Positions 7,392 to 14,911 of a stretch of 39,284 bases of DNA are shown here, piece by piece. The DNA comes from a virus, in the IMG/VR virus record IMGVR_UViG_3300036401_000116, positions 1-39,284 of that record, one strand, 5' to 3'. Position 1 is the stretch's first letter, and the number at the start of each line of letters is the position of its first letter. The position numbers were made by a program, and so were the translations under genes. The notes under the pieces are model-generated. The model was not told the DNA's origin. It saw only the letters and a program-made list of their open reading frames with translations, and did no database searches.

Positions 7392-7422
7392 GGTGTCGGA
7401 AGAGTTCTCGCACAAGGACTGA
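7201..7422 (+). CDS. Small DUF3008-like protein (73 aa)
   Basis: The frame carries the phrase SAKQQRFMGMCAHSPGKAKG and ends PSHEVSEEFSHKD. This matches the short K-x-Q-x-R-F-M-x-x-V phage and bacterial proteins of the DUF3008 type, which I know only as small basic proteins of unknown role. The start is uncertain: ATG 7189, 7201 and 7234 are all in frame and none has a clear ribosome-binding site. 7201 is a compromise. It overlaps the tail of the previous gene by about 190 bases, and the reading phase with protein-like character passes from that gene to this one near 7190. It lies immediately upstream of the portal gene, whose AAGGAC site lies within its last codons. Confidence 0.6.
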   Translation: MADANQSRETSMPLQKNQFDTMATDIDPYTKMGSNPAVSAKQQRFMGMCAHSPGKAKGKCPSHEVSEEFSHKD

Positions 7423-7425
7423 CCC

Positions 7426-9867
7426 ATGACCGTCGCCTCCGACAGGTTGCAGCTCGGCAACAGCACAAACCCGCCGATGACGCGGGTGAACAGCTACGCG
7501 ACGCCGAACCGCGGCATGGGCGTGGCGACGAAGCGCAAGGGGACAGATCCAGTCTTCGGCGCGCACTCACTGGTCGAGACCTACCAGGACAACCGGAACG
7601 TCGAGAAGGTCAGCAAGCTCTACAACGAGATGGTCGGGTTCCCCAACCTGGCCGATGATCCGTTCGTGTTGGAGCAAGCGAAGGCCGCCGTGCTGGCGTC
7701 GCTGAAAGATGTCTTCGCGACGATGCAGTATCTGCGGAACAAGTGGCTGATCCTCTACCGCCTCTACCGCGGCGAGACGATCAACCAGTTCAACTACGGC
7801 CGCATGCAGCTGCACTCGCCGACGCCGTTCAAGCTCGTCGAGTCGATCCATCCAAGGATCATGCGAACGGTGTTCGGCAGCGATCAGTGGTTCAAGCTCT
7901 ACGGCGTCGACAACGAGCACGACGTTCCTGCGGCGGCGCAGGAGATGCTCAGCTACGACCAGCTTCGCGTCTGCAACTACAAGCAGAAGGCTTCGAGGTT
8001 CATCCGTGACGGTCTGATCTACGGCACTGCGATCCAGAAGACCTACTGGAAGCAGGAGATTGGCGAGCGTTCCTACCGCGTCGCTCGTCGCGTCCCGGAC
8101 CCGAAGATCCCCGGCGCCTCTCGAGTCGACATGGAAGCGGTGACGAGGAAGGAGTTGCTCTTCGACGGCAACGACGTGCTGCCGATCAGCATCTTCGACT
8201 TCCAGGCTTCGCCGTGCGCGTCGTCGATCGACGAAGCGGAGTGGTGCCTCGACCGATCCATGTGGCCCGACTTCCGCGTGAAGCAGATGGTCGAGATGGG
8301 GCACTGGATCGGCCTCGAGGGTTTGGCCGGCTACGGAGGCAGCAACGACTTCAGCTACGAGGATCCGTTCAAGCAGCGCAAAGCCTACGCCTACGGTGTC
8401 TACGACAACCGCAACGGCGCGCAGGCTCCCCACATCCCGCACTACGAGTGCGTGGATTGGTGGGGCCCGCTGGTGATCAAGGACGAGAGCGGCTCCTACA
8501 CCACCCGCATCTGCAACGTGGTGATGCTGGACCCGAACGGTTTGGCGCTGATCCCGCGCGTGACGCAGAACCCCTACTGGCACGGCAAGAAGCCGTATCA
8601 GGTGTGGCGTCCGATCGAGCTCGAGGGCGAGCTCTTCGGCATGGGTGTGATCGAGCCGATCGCCAGGCTCTCCGTGGAGAAGGACACGAAGCGTCAGCTG
8701 CTGATGGCGGCGACGCAGCTCGAAGGCAACCCGATGATGGTTGTCTCCGATCAGGCGAACATCGCCCCAGGCCAGCTGCTGGCGCAACCCGGCCTGATCA
8801 TCCGTGTGCCAGGCAACCCGAACGAAGCGGTGATGCCGGTGCAGTTCAATCAGGTGAGCGACACCGTGCTGCGCGCTGAGAACGTGCTCGAGGTCGAGAT
8901 GCGTGAGGTCACTGGCGTCACCGCGCCAGTCCTTGGCGCGACCGATCCACTCGGCGGCTCAGGCAAGACTGCGACGCAGAGCAACAACGACCTCAACGAG
9001 GCGAACATGCGCCTCAGTGGTCCGATCAACAACTACGACACGGAAGTCACCGTGCCGATGTTGGACATGATCGTCTGGAACAACATGCAGTTCATGTCCA
9101 TGCCGAGGGTGATCCGGCAGATCGGACCGATGGGGATCAGCTACCGCGACCGTTTCATGGTGCGGCCCGAGGACATCCTCGGTCGCTTCATCTGCCAACC
9201 TCTCTCCGGCTTCCGGTTGCTGACGAAGCAGACGCAGGTGCAGCAGCTCGTCAACCTGCTCGATCGAGCGCCGGTGATCAACCAGCAGTATGGTCCGAAG
9301 GCCGTCAACATGCCGAGGCTGTTCGGCTACATCTTGGAGAACGGCTTCGACATGAGGAACGTGGATGAGTTCATCCAACGTTCCCCGGACGAGACTCACC
9401 TGCTCACCGCTCTCGAGGAGCACGAGCTCTGGTATCACGGTAACGTTCCGCCGCGCCGCGCCGACGACAACGATCTTCGCCACTGGCTGGCGCACAGCGA
9501 AGAACTCAAGTCGGAACGCTTCCAAGCTCTCGAGGAGTCGGATCCGCCGACCGCTGCGATGGCAAGAGCGCACATCGCCGACCACATGCGGAAGCTGGCG
9601 CGACTCGCCGAGCTGCAGGAGCAGATGATGATGATGATGCAGCAGCAGGCGACGCTGCAGAACTTGGTCGGCGCCACAGTGGACGCTGGCGGTGGCATGA
9701 CCGAAGAACTCGGCAGCGACAACGGCGTGGCGCCAGAAGGCGCCGCCACTCCAGATCAGCAACCCACGAGTCCCAAGATCAGGCGCAACGAGAACGAGCG
9801 GCAAGGGCCGTCGGCTGACGTGAAGAGCCCGGCCATGGCCGGTGCGCCCAACCCAGGCGCCATGTGA
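7426..9867 (+). CDS. Portal protein
   Basis: At 813 residues this is a large portal of podovirus type, forming the dodecameric ring through which DNA enters and leaves the head. Supporting features are its position between terminase and scaffold/capsid genes, its length, the wing-like N-terminal region (LILYRLYRGETINQF at about 108-122, FKLVESIHPRIMRTVFG), the repeated aromatic/charged strands in the centre, the phrase RPIELEGELFGMG preceding a helix IEPIARLSVEKDTKRQ, and the C-terminal helical part containing a Met-rich run near residue 735. The last 75 residues are Gly/Pro/Gln-rich and probably disordered. The start ATG 7426 is preceded by AAGGA seven bases upstream. The stop overlaps the next gene as GTGA. 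Confidence 0.85.
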   Translation: MTVASDRLQLGNSTNPPMTRVNSYATPNRGMGVATKRKGTDPVFGAHSLVETYQDNRNVEKVSKLYNEMVGFPNLADDPFVLEQAKAAVLASLKDVFATMQYLRNKWLILYRLYRGETINQFNYGRMQLHSPTPFKLVESIHPRIMRTVFGSDQWFKLYGVDNEHDVPAAAQEMLSYDQLRVCNYKQKASRFIRDGLIYGTAIQKTYWKQEIGERSYRVARRVPDPKIPGASRVDMEAVTRKELLFDGNDVLPISIFDFQASPCASSIDEAEWCLDRSMWPDFRVKQMVEMGHWIGLEGLAGYGGSNDFSYEDPFKQRKAYAYGVYDNRNGAQAPHIPHYECVDWWGPLVIKDESGSYTTRICNVVMLDPNGLALIPRVTQNPYWHGKKPYQVWRPIELEGELFGMGVIEPIARLSVEKDTKRQLLMAATQLEGNPMMVVSDQANIAPGQLLAQPGLIIRVPGNPNEAVMPVQFNQVSDTVLRAENVLEVEMREVTGVTAPVLGATDPLGGSGKTATQSNNDLNEANMRLSGPINNYDTEVTVPMLDMIVWNNMQFMSMPRVIRQIGPMGISYRDRFMVRPEDILGRFICQPLSGFRLLTKQTQVQQLVNLLDRAPVINQQYGPKAVNMPRLFGYILENGFDMRNVDEFIQRSPDETHLLTALEEHELWYHGNVPPRRADDNDLRHWLAHSEELKSERFQALEESDPPTAAMARAHIADHMRKLARLAELQEQMMMMMQQQATLQNLVGATVDAGGGMTEELGSDNGVAPEGAATPDQQPTSPKIRRNENERQGPSADVKSPAMAGAPNPGAM

Positions 9868-10289
9868 CGCAACTCGACTTCTCAGCTCCTCCGCCAGACG
9901 ACATCGCCTTCCGCGACGTGCGGAAGGACGAGATCGAGCAGCTGGAGGCGGCCGACAAGCGGATCGCCACCCTGCAGGCCGCGATCACCATGGCTGATGG
10001 CGTGCTGCAGATGGCTTCCGGCGCTGGGTTCCAGCTGTTCGTTCAGGCGCTCCGCGACATGCGCCAAAGTCGCATGAAGGAGCTGTTTGGGGCCAAGAAC
10101 GACCGTGAAGCCAACATCCTCACCGGCAGGTGTCTCGAGCTCGAGGCCGTGATCAACGTGGTCGATCGGACCAAGAGCACACGGCAGACTCTTGCGGAAG
10201 CTCTCGCCGGAGCGCAGGATGCCAGGAAGCAACTTGAGCGGCGGATTCCGCCGCCGCCAATCCCAAGAGAACCAAGGAATCCAGCATGA
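9864..10289 (+). CDS. Hypothetical coiled-coil protein (141 aa)
   Basis: The gene starts at GTG 9864 in a GTGA overlap with the portal stop. After a short acidic N-terminus the protein is almost wholly helical, with long Glu/Lys/Leu segments (RKDEIEQLEAADKRIATLQ at about 20-38 and later LAGAQDARKQLERR), then a Pro-rich end (RIPPPPIPREP). It has no transmembrane segment and no enzyme motif. Between portal and scaffold genes such proteins are often minor head or scaffold-associated factors, but this is inference. It ends in an ATGA overlap with the next gene. Confidence 0.7.
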   Translation: MTQLDFSAPPPDDIAFRDVRKDEIEQLEAADKRIATLQAAITMADGVLQMASGAGFQLFVQALRDMRQSRMKELFGAKNDREANILTGRCLELEAVINVVDRTKSTRQTLAEALAGAQDARKQLERRIPPPPIPREPRNPA

Positions 10290-10546
10290 GTGGCCACGCA
10301 ACAAACGAAGGCGTCGGTGCGGCACAGTCCAAGACCGGCGACATGGCGACCCCGCTCAACCGCGGCATGGGGCTCAGCGCCACCATGGGCGCGATGGGCA
10401 GCAAGACGCGGAGCCCGCACAACGCTGCGGGTGGTCCCGCCTACGACTACCAGGATGTCGACGGAGCGAGTGCAGACGAGCACCTCGTCGGTTACGAGAC
10501 CGGCAACGGTGGCTCGAGCGACACGCCCGCTGGCACCCACGGCTAG
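10286..10546 (+). CDS. Hypothetical low-complexity protein (86 aa)
   Basis: ATG 10286 overlaps the previous stop as ATGA. The product is Gly/Ser/Ala/Met-rich with no predicted core, containing NRGMGLSATMGAMGSK and ending SSDTPAGTHG. The NRGMG phrase also occurs at the N-terminus of the portal protein (PNRGMGVATKRKG), which may reflect a shared binding segment or simple composition. It has no recognised family, signal peptide or membrane segment. A minor structural or head-assembly peptide is possible. It is followed by the longest gap in the head operon, about 150 bases, containing a hairpin. Confidence 0.6.
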   Translation: MSGHATNEGVGAAQSKTGDMATPLNRGMGLSATMGAMGSKTRSPHNAAGGPAYDYQDVDGASADEHLVGYETGNGGSSDTPAGTHG

Positions 10547-10600
10547 AAGCGCAAGTCCAGTTCGCCGCATCACGCGGACAAAAACTAATGCGGTCCCGGT

Positions 10601-10624
10601 TCTCCCGATGGGTCATTCGGGAGA
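10601..10624 (+). other. Hairpin before the scaffolding gene
   Basis: TCTCCCGA at 10601-10608 pairs perfectly with TCGGGAGA at 10617-10624 around an 8-base loop. Two further G-C pairs are possible across a one-base bulge. No T-run follows, so it is a poor rho-independent terminator. The right arm contains a GGGAGA that could serve as a ribosome-binding site for ATG 10631, a 62-codon frame I do not accept as a gene. An RNA-processing or stability element ahead of the highly expressed scaffold and capsid messages is the most natural reading, but it is unproven. Confidence 0.45.
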
Positions 10625-10694
10625 CCACTGATGCTCGGAGTCGTGACCGAGGCTTTGGCACTGAAGCTGCGGGAGTCGTGCGCCGCGAAGTTCG

Positions 10695-11723
10695 ATGACA
10701 ACAAACCAACCCAGTCAATTCTCAGCACGCTCCGACCAGGCGGCACTCGCTCTGAAGGCAGGCATGAAGGATCGCCACGGCAATCCACTGCAGCCCAGGA
10801 GTGTGCCGGTCGATGCTGATGGTCAGCCGGCTCGTCCACTGCCCCCGGAAGGTTCCTACGCACGTCAGCAGATTGAGGCACAACGCGCCGCAGCCGCGGC
10901 GCGCATGAATCCTCAACAGCCCGTGCCGACCCAGCCGGCAGCGCAGAACGGACAGCCACAAGGGCAACCACCTCAGCAGCCGAACGCAGAGCCGCCAGCT
11001 CAGGACGCTTCTCCGAACGCCCAACGACGCTTCAGTGAACTGACCGCGACTCTGCGACAGCGAGAGCAAGCCCTGCAGCAAGCAGAGGCGAGAAGCCGAC
11101 AACTCGAAGAGTCCCACGCCCAGCTGCAGGCTCGCCTGCAGTCGGTCGAGGAGGGCTACAAGAAGGTGATCGGACAGAACCTGGAATCGCTCGATCCTGA
11201 AACGCGAGCTGCAGTGATGCAGGACGCGCGCATGACCGAGTTGGTTGCCGGGATCGAGTCTCGCCTCCTGCAGCGGATCGACCCGATGCTGAAGTCAGTG
11301 CGAGACCGTGCCGCGCAGGACGATCTCTCGCGACTGGCTACGAAGTATCCTGGGTTCCGCCTGGACACGCATCTTGAGCTGATCGAGATCTTCCGCGAGA
11401 AGAACCCAAACTGCAGCATCGAACAAGCGTTCCGCGCCGTCGCGGAACCGGAGGAGCTCGCCCTGAACCAGGACCGTGCGCCCGCGATTCCACCCATCGC
11501 GATGCCGTCTCCTGGCAATGCAGCTCCGAGGTATGTCCCGCAGCCTGATCCGAAGCAGCTGACTCCCGAACAGGAAGTCGAGCTCGACAGGCAGCGTGCG
11601 TTCAAGCTTGCTCGCAGCACTGACACTCTCGATCGGCGTGATGCCGGTCGGGCAATGGATCAGCTGCTGAGGAGCAAGCTCGCCGCGAGACTTCCGAAGG
11701 GGCCGCCGAGCTATCAGCGGTAG
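10695..11723 (+). CDS. Capsid scaffolding protein
   Basis: This 342-residue protein directly precedes the major capsid gene and has the usual scaffold composition. It has an N-terminal disordered region rich in Pro, Gln and Ala (about 45-105), a coiled coil at about 110-165 (LTATLRQREQALQQAEARS and on), a second helical region (LLQRIDPMLKSVRDRAAQD), and a basic helical C-terminus (AMDQLLRSKLAARLPKG) of the type that docks scaffold to capsid. It has no catalytic motif, so an assembly protease is not expected here. ATG 10695 has a GAAG four bases upstream. Its stop is followed immediately by the long hairpin that precedes the capsid gene. Confidence 0.8.
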   Translation: MTTNQPSQFSARSDQAALALKAGMKDRHGNPLQPRSVPVDADGQPARPLPPEGSYARQQIEAQRAAAAARMNPQQPVPTQPAAQNGQPQGQPPQQPNAEPPAQDASPNAQRRFSELTATLRQREQALQQAEARSRQLEESHAQLQARLQSVEEGYKKVIGQNLESLDPETRAAVMQDARMTELVAGIESRLLQRIDPMLKSVRDRAAQDDLSRLATKYPGFRLDTHLELIEIFREKNPNCSIEQAFRAVAEPEELALNQDRAPAIPPIAMPSPGNAAPRYVPQPDPKQLTPEQEVELDRQRAFKLARSTDTLDRRDAGRAMDQLLRSKLAARLPKGPPSYQR

Positions 11724-11729
11724 CGCGCT

Positions 11730-11768
11730 GGGTTGAGTCGCGGTCAACCACGACCGCAGACCCAACCC
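11730..11768 (+). promoter_or_regulatory. Long hairpin filling the scaffold-capsid gap
   Basis: Bases 11730-11745 pair with 11752-11768 around a 6-base loop: GGGTTG, GTC and GCGGTC on the left match GACCGC, GAC and CAACCC on the right, broken by one A-C mismatch and one bulged base. The structure occupies nearly the whole gap between the scaffold stop (11721-11723) and the capsid ATG (11771), ending two bases before the ATG. There is no Shine-Dalgarno in this gap and no T-run afterwards. It could stabilise a processed capsid message or regulate initiation. Confidence 0.6.
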
Positions 11769-11770
11769 AA

Positions 11771-12802
11771 ATGACCTCTTTCATCGGTGACACTTCGATT
11801 CTGTCCACGTTCGACATCGAGCGTGGCAACCGTGAGGATCTCCTCGAGATCATCACGAACATCTCGCCCATGGACACGCTCATGCTGTCCGGGCTCGAGA
11901 AGGTTCCAGCCTCCAACACCACGCACGAGTGGTTGGTGGACATCCTCGCCGACTTCGGCGACCCGGACGTTGGCAATGCCGACGTGCAGGCCGTCGCGGA
12001 AGGTTCGGACGCGACCTTCGAACCGCTTGTCCCGCGCAAGCGCCTGTGCAATCTGACGCACATCATCCGCCGGACCTTCGATGTGTCCGACACCCAGCGT
12101 GACGTGAACACCGCGGGCATCCGCGACGAATACGTCTACCAGCTGCGCAAGGCGTCGATGGAGCTCGCTCGCTTCATCGAGTTCGCGCTCGTGCATTCGA
12201 TCCGTCAGTTCCAGACGGCTCAGGGCAACAGCGTCGGCGTGCTGCCGCGCAAGATGGACGGCTTCTACGCCTTCGCGTCCGCCAACGACCCGACCTGCGT
12301 GACCACCCTCGGCCTCTCCGAAGAGGAAATGGGCACCGTCACTCACGTCACCGGCAACTCGCCGACGAACTGCATTGATGAGTGCATCCTCAATGCGCAG
12401 CTCGAGGCGATGTGGAACAAGGGCGCGATGACCGACACCATCTGGGTGAACGCGCCGCAGAAGCGGAGCCTGTCGAACCTGGTGCTGAACCCGAACAGCC
12501 AGGTCCGCTACAACATCAACGTGGCGGAGCGCACCGTGATCAACACGGTCGACTTCTACCAGTCAGACTTCGGCACGCAGAAGATCTACCTGCACCGCTA
12601 CCAGTCGAACGACGTGATCTCGATGGCCGAGGCCAACAAGATCCGCATCGCCGTGCTGCGCCCGGTGCTCGCCGTCGAGCTGGCGAAGGTCGGTTCTTCG
12701 ACGAAGGGCATGATCGAATGGGAGGGCACCCAGGAGTTCCTGGCTCCCAACGCCATCGGCTTCATCTTCGGCCTGTGCGAGGGTGTCGCGGGATGTCCCT
12801 GA
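11771..12802 (+). CDS. Major capsid protein, SU10-like
   Basis: This 343-residue protein matches the pattern of the SU10/phiEco32 major capsid family (HK97-type fold). It opens with a Thr/Arg-rich N-arm and ITNISPMDTLMLSGLEKV, then HEWLVDILADF, an AEGSDATFE segment in the E-loop area, then NLTHIIRRTFDVSDTQRDVN, and a long spine-like helix with MELARFIEFALVHSI. The C-terminal half has RTVINTVDFYQSDFG, a strand YLHRYQSNDVI and an NKIRIAVLRPVLAVELAK end. ATG 11771 is the only start consistent with this N-arm, yet it lacks a Shine-Dalgarno and abuts a long hairpin. It has no obvious N-terminal delta domain, consistent with a separate scaffold. Confidence 0.9.
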   Translation: MTSFIGDTSILSTFDIERGNREDLLEIITNISPMDTLMLSGLEKVPASNTTHEWLVDILADFGDPDVGNADVQAVAEGSDATFEPLVPRKRLCNLTHIIRRTFDVSDTQRDVNTAGIRDEYVYQLRKASMELARFIEFALVHSIRQFQTAQGNSVGVLPRKMDGFYAFASANDPTCVTTLGLSEEEMGTVTHVTGNSPTNCIDECILNAQLEAMWNKGAMTDTIWVNAPQKRSLSNLVLNPNSQVRYNINVAERTVINTVDFYQSDFGTQKIYLHRYQSNDVISMAEANKIRIAVLRPVLAVELAKVGSSTKGMIEWEGTQEFLAPNAIGFIFGLCEGVAGCP

Positions 12803-12819
12803 TCAGGTAGGTTGACCGC

Positions 12820-13242
12820 ATGAGTGATTGCATCCCACATTCCGGCTACATCGATCCTCGTGGTCGCGGAACTGTCTGCGGCGCGAGGTTCGGTCATCGT
12901 TACAACATCAGCGCCCATCGCGCGGCGTGGATGGAGAAGCGAGGGGTGATACCGGCCGGAATGTTTGTCTGTCACTCATGCGACAATCCATCCTGTGTGA
13001 ACATTGATCACCTGTTCCTCGGAACTCACAAGGAGAACATGAGGGACATGAAGTCAAAGGGTCGGCAGGCAAACGGAGAGCGGCAGCATCTGGCGAAACT
13101 TTCTGAGGATCAGGTCACCTGGATCAGGAAACTGTGGGTCGCTGGAAGGATGACTCTGAAAGAAGTCGGCGATCTGTTTGGGGTGAGTGATTCAACCGTG
13201 CTCGCCATTCATCAGCGTCGGACTTGGAGCCACGTCTACTGA
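12820..13242 (+). CDS. HNH endonuclease with C-terminal HTH
   Basis: The 140-residue protein is a homing-type HNH nuclease. Residues about 28-36 (RYNISAHRAAW) begin the family core, VCHSCDNPSCVNIDHLFLG at about 49-67 holds the cysteine knuckles and catalytic HNH histidines, and HKENMRDMKSKGRQ closes the finger. Residues about 100-130 (MTLKEVGDLFGVSDSTVLA) form a helix-turn-helix that would give DNA specificity. It lies between the capsid gene and the head-tail genes, a common insertion place for mobile HNH genes. It is homologous in pattern to the HNH gene at 37878-38342. ATG 12820 follows 17 bases after the capsid stop. Confidence 0.88.
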   Translation: MSDCIPHSGYIDPRGRGTVCGARFGHRYNISAHRAAWMEKRGVIPAGMFVCHSCDNPSCVNIDHLFLGTHKENMRDMKSKGRQANGERQHLAKLSEDQVTWIRKLWVAGRMTLKEVGDLFGVSDSTVLAIHQRRTWSHVY

Positions 13243-13373
13243 TGACGGTCAGATCTTGTCGCCTTTGCGGCGGAGTGATAGCCGCTGTTCGCGAAGGGAA
13301 GCAGATTACCTTCACCTGTGGATCATGTGGGCGAATTGAGCGCAAGTTCCTCACCGTAAAGGGTGGGGGTTGA
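13242..13373 (+). CDS. Tiny zinc-ribbon protein (43 aa)
   Basis: The ATG at 13242 shares its A with the stop of the HNH gene. The 43 residues begin MTVRSCRLCGGVIAAV and contain two CxxC knuckles, CRLC at 6-9 and CGSC at about 26-29, spaced as in a rubredoxin-like zinc ribbon. The basic end KFLTVKGGG follows. Despite its length, the complete four-cysteine motif and the one-base coupling make it a credible gene. Function is unknown; it may be a partner of the HNH gene or an independent structural peptide. Confidence 0.6.
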   Translation: MTVRSCRLCGGVIAAVREGKQITFTCGSCGRIERKFLTVKGGG

Positions 13374-13420
13374 AGAAAGTGCACTGACCCTCGCCGTGTG
13401 CGAGTGATCGCGAGACCCTG

Positions 13421-13843
13421 ATGCTCTACACCTACAGTTGCAAGCGATGCGGATGGTCTGACACCCTCAGTCTTCCGGCGTCCCAGTTCGAGACGCCGCA
13501 GCCGTGCCCGAAAGGGCACCTCGCTGATCGCGACTTCCTGGCCGATTGGAAGACGATCCAGACTCCATCGAGCTCACGCAACGCGAACAAGGTCAAGGAC
13601 AGCAAGCGCATCTGCGGGGCCAGCACCAAAGCCGCGGCTCGCCGTAAGGAAGCCGCCTACGGCGAGCACATCCACGAGCGCAGGAAGCAGCTCGCCAACG
13701 ACGGCAACAAGCGATCGTCGTTCAAGCACACGCACTCGATCCCGGCCGAGCTCTTCCACGGCAAGAAGAAGGAGACTGGCGACGACCAATACTGGAACGA
13801 CCCGAAGAACGTTGCCAAGCACAGCGACTTCAAGGTTAGCTGA
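13421..13843 (+). CDS. FmdB-like zinc-ribbon protein (140 aa)
   Basis: The first 33 residues ([16 protein letters not shown], then QPCPKGH) form a FmdB-type zinc ribbon with CKRC and C-P-x-G-H. The remainder is Lys/Arg/Asn-rich and contains a central helical region rich in Ala, Arg and Glu ([20 protein letters not shown]), then [21 protein letters not shown] and an acidic [12 protein letters not shown] end. It resembles small phage proteins near head genes whose role is unknown. ATG 13421 follows a 47-base gap that includes a small CTCGC/GCGAG stem. The stop overlaps the next gene as TGATG. Confidence 0.7.
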   Translation: MLYTYSCKRCGWSDTLSLPASQFETPQPCPKGHLADRDFLADWKTIQTPSSSRNANKVKDSKRICGASTKAAARRKEAAYGEHIHERRKQLANDGNKRSSFKHTHSIPAELFHGKKKETGDDQYWNDPKNVAKHSDFKVS

Positions 13844-14814
13844 TGGGCTTCTTCGCTAGATTCTTCAGGCTGTCATCAACCAGCAAGCGAACCTACAAGT
13901 TCTTCACCGACGGTAGCGACGTTGGTCCACCAGGACCGCCAGGGCCGACTGGGCCAACAGGACCAACAGGCCCTCAAGGTGCGACGGGTCCGCAGGGACC
14001 GCAAGGTGCGCAGGGTCCACATGGAATCCAAGGAGCGACTGGAGCTACCGGCGCTACGGGACCAACTGGTCCACAGGGACCGCAAGGAGATCCGGGTGCT
14101 ACTGGAGCGACTGGTCCAACTGGAGCCACCGGGGCCACTGGAGCGACTGGAGCAACGGGGCCGCAGGGTCCACAAGGAGATCCTGGCGCGACTGGAGCGA
14201 CCGGCGCCACTGGAGCCACCGGCGCTACTGGCGCAACTGGCGCTGCGGGCACCAACGGAACCAACGGGACCAACGGAACCAACGGGACCAACGGAACGCC
14301 CGGAGACAATCTGCGCGTCAGGTTCTCTCCTGGGCTGCAGAACGCTGCTCTGACTGGGACGAAGACTCTCACCTCCGGGACAGCCTTCGCGCTCTACATG
14401 GGCAAGTGCCCGGTCGGCGTGTCGTCCGTGACGGTGATCTGGCGGGTCACGACGAAAGCCACTCTCGTCACCTGGGCCGAGATCGCCATTGCGACAGGAT
14501 CTGTCAATTTCAACGGCAACTCGACGCTGACGGTCGGGGGCTACACGGACGTCTCAATCAAGATTCTTGCGACCGGAGTCTACACCACAGCCGTGACCGT
14601 GACGCTGGCTCAGAATGATGATGTCTGGATCCTGATCGGCAATGCAGTGACCGGCGCCGCTGGCGTCGTCAGGGCAGCCACGGTCGCTGACGACCTTCAG
14701 ATCGGATACCAGGCAAGCAAAGCTTCTCGTCCGTCGACAATCGTGGGTTCTCCAAACTCATTCACACTGGAAGGAGCCACCATCCTCCCGGTCCTACTCG
14801 GCATCTCATACTGA
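13843..14814 (+). CDS. Collagen-like fibre protein
   Basis: The protein (323 aa) has a basic, aromatic N-terminus ([12 protein letters not shown]), a Gly-X-Y collagen-like rod from about residue 28 to 153 and a beta-rich C-terminal domain of about 165 residues. Such rods in phages form trimeric triple helices, as in head fibres and side-tail fibres. X-Y choices are mostly Pro, Ala, Thr and Gln, ending in five Gly-Thr-Asn repeats that could be glycosylation-prone or simply flexible. The C-terminal domain (from [11 protein letters not shown]) contains many Thr/Val strands and is presumably a globular tip. Its position between capsid and adaptor genes suits a head-decorating or adsorption fibre. 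ATG 13843 shares its A with the previous stop. Confidence 0.85.
   Translation: MGFFARFFRLSSTSKRTYKFFTDGSDVGPPGPPGPTGPTGPTGPQGATGPQGPQGAQGPHGIQGATGATGATGPTGPQGPQGDPGATGATGPTGATGATGATGATGPQGPQGDPGATGATGATGATGATGATGAAGTNGTNGTNGTNGTNGTPGDNLRVRFSPGLQNAALTGTKTLTSGTAFALYMGKCPVGVSSVTVIWRVTTKATLVTWAEIAIATGSVNFNGNSTLTVGGYTDVSIKILATGVYTTAVTVTLAQNDDVWILIGNAVTGAAGVVRAATVADDLQIGYQASKASRPSTIVGSPNSFTLEGATILPVLLGISY
13924..14301 (+). repeat. Gly-X-Y collagen-type coding repeat
   Basis: A 378-base run of 9-base-related units encodes 42 consecutive Gly-X-Y triplets. The second half has a tandem GGNACCAAC pattern (Gly-Thr-Asn) at about 14250-14295. Such DNA is prone to slippage, so length may vary between relatives. 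Confidence 0.9.
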
Positions 14815-14815
14815 C

Positions 14816-14911
14816 ATGGGCCTAAAAGCAGTCTTCAAGAAAGCCAAGCAAGCCTCAGCGAATTGGCGTCGTCTGCTTCGCAGGCTGTTCACTCGGAGGA
14901 TCCGTTCGTGA
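14816..14911 (+). CDS. Candidate basic micropeptide (31 aa)
   Basis: A 31-codon frame begins one base after the collagen gene's stop and ends in a GTGA overlap with the adaptor gene. The product starts MGLKAVFKKAKQ and continues with NWRRLLRRLFTRRIRS. It contains 11 Lys/Arg and no acidic residues, and the second half would form a strongly amphipathic helix. No Shine-Dalgarno is visible, but its stop position is exactly what the rest of this operon uses for coupling. Reading an alternative upstream start for the adaptor (TTG 14863) would make this frame meaningless, yet the GTG 14908 start has a much better ribosome site. It may be a leader for the adaptor or a membrane- or nucleic-acid-binding peptide. 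Confidence 0.45.
   Translation: MGLKAVFKKAKQASANWRRLLRRLFTRRIRS

Noticed and set aside
7567-8787. Minus-strand frame of about 406 codons opposite the portal gene
   Set aside because: Mirror of the portal with shadow-type composition; the plus frame has the clear protein.
10631-10819. 62-codon plus-strand frame after the hairpin
   Set aside because: It overlaps the scaffold N-terminus out of frame; the second half is simple shadow composition, and the possible ribosome site is inside the hairpin stem.
13388-13402. CTCGC/GCGAG 5-bp stem before 13421
   Set aside because: Short and without a T-run; could be chance in GC-rich sequence.
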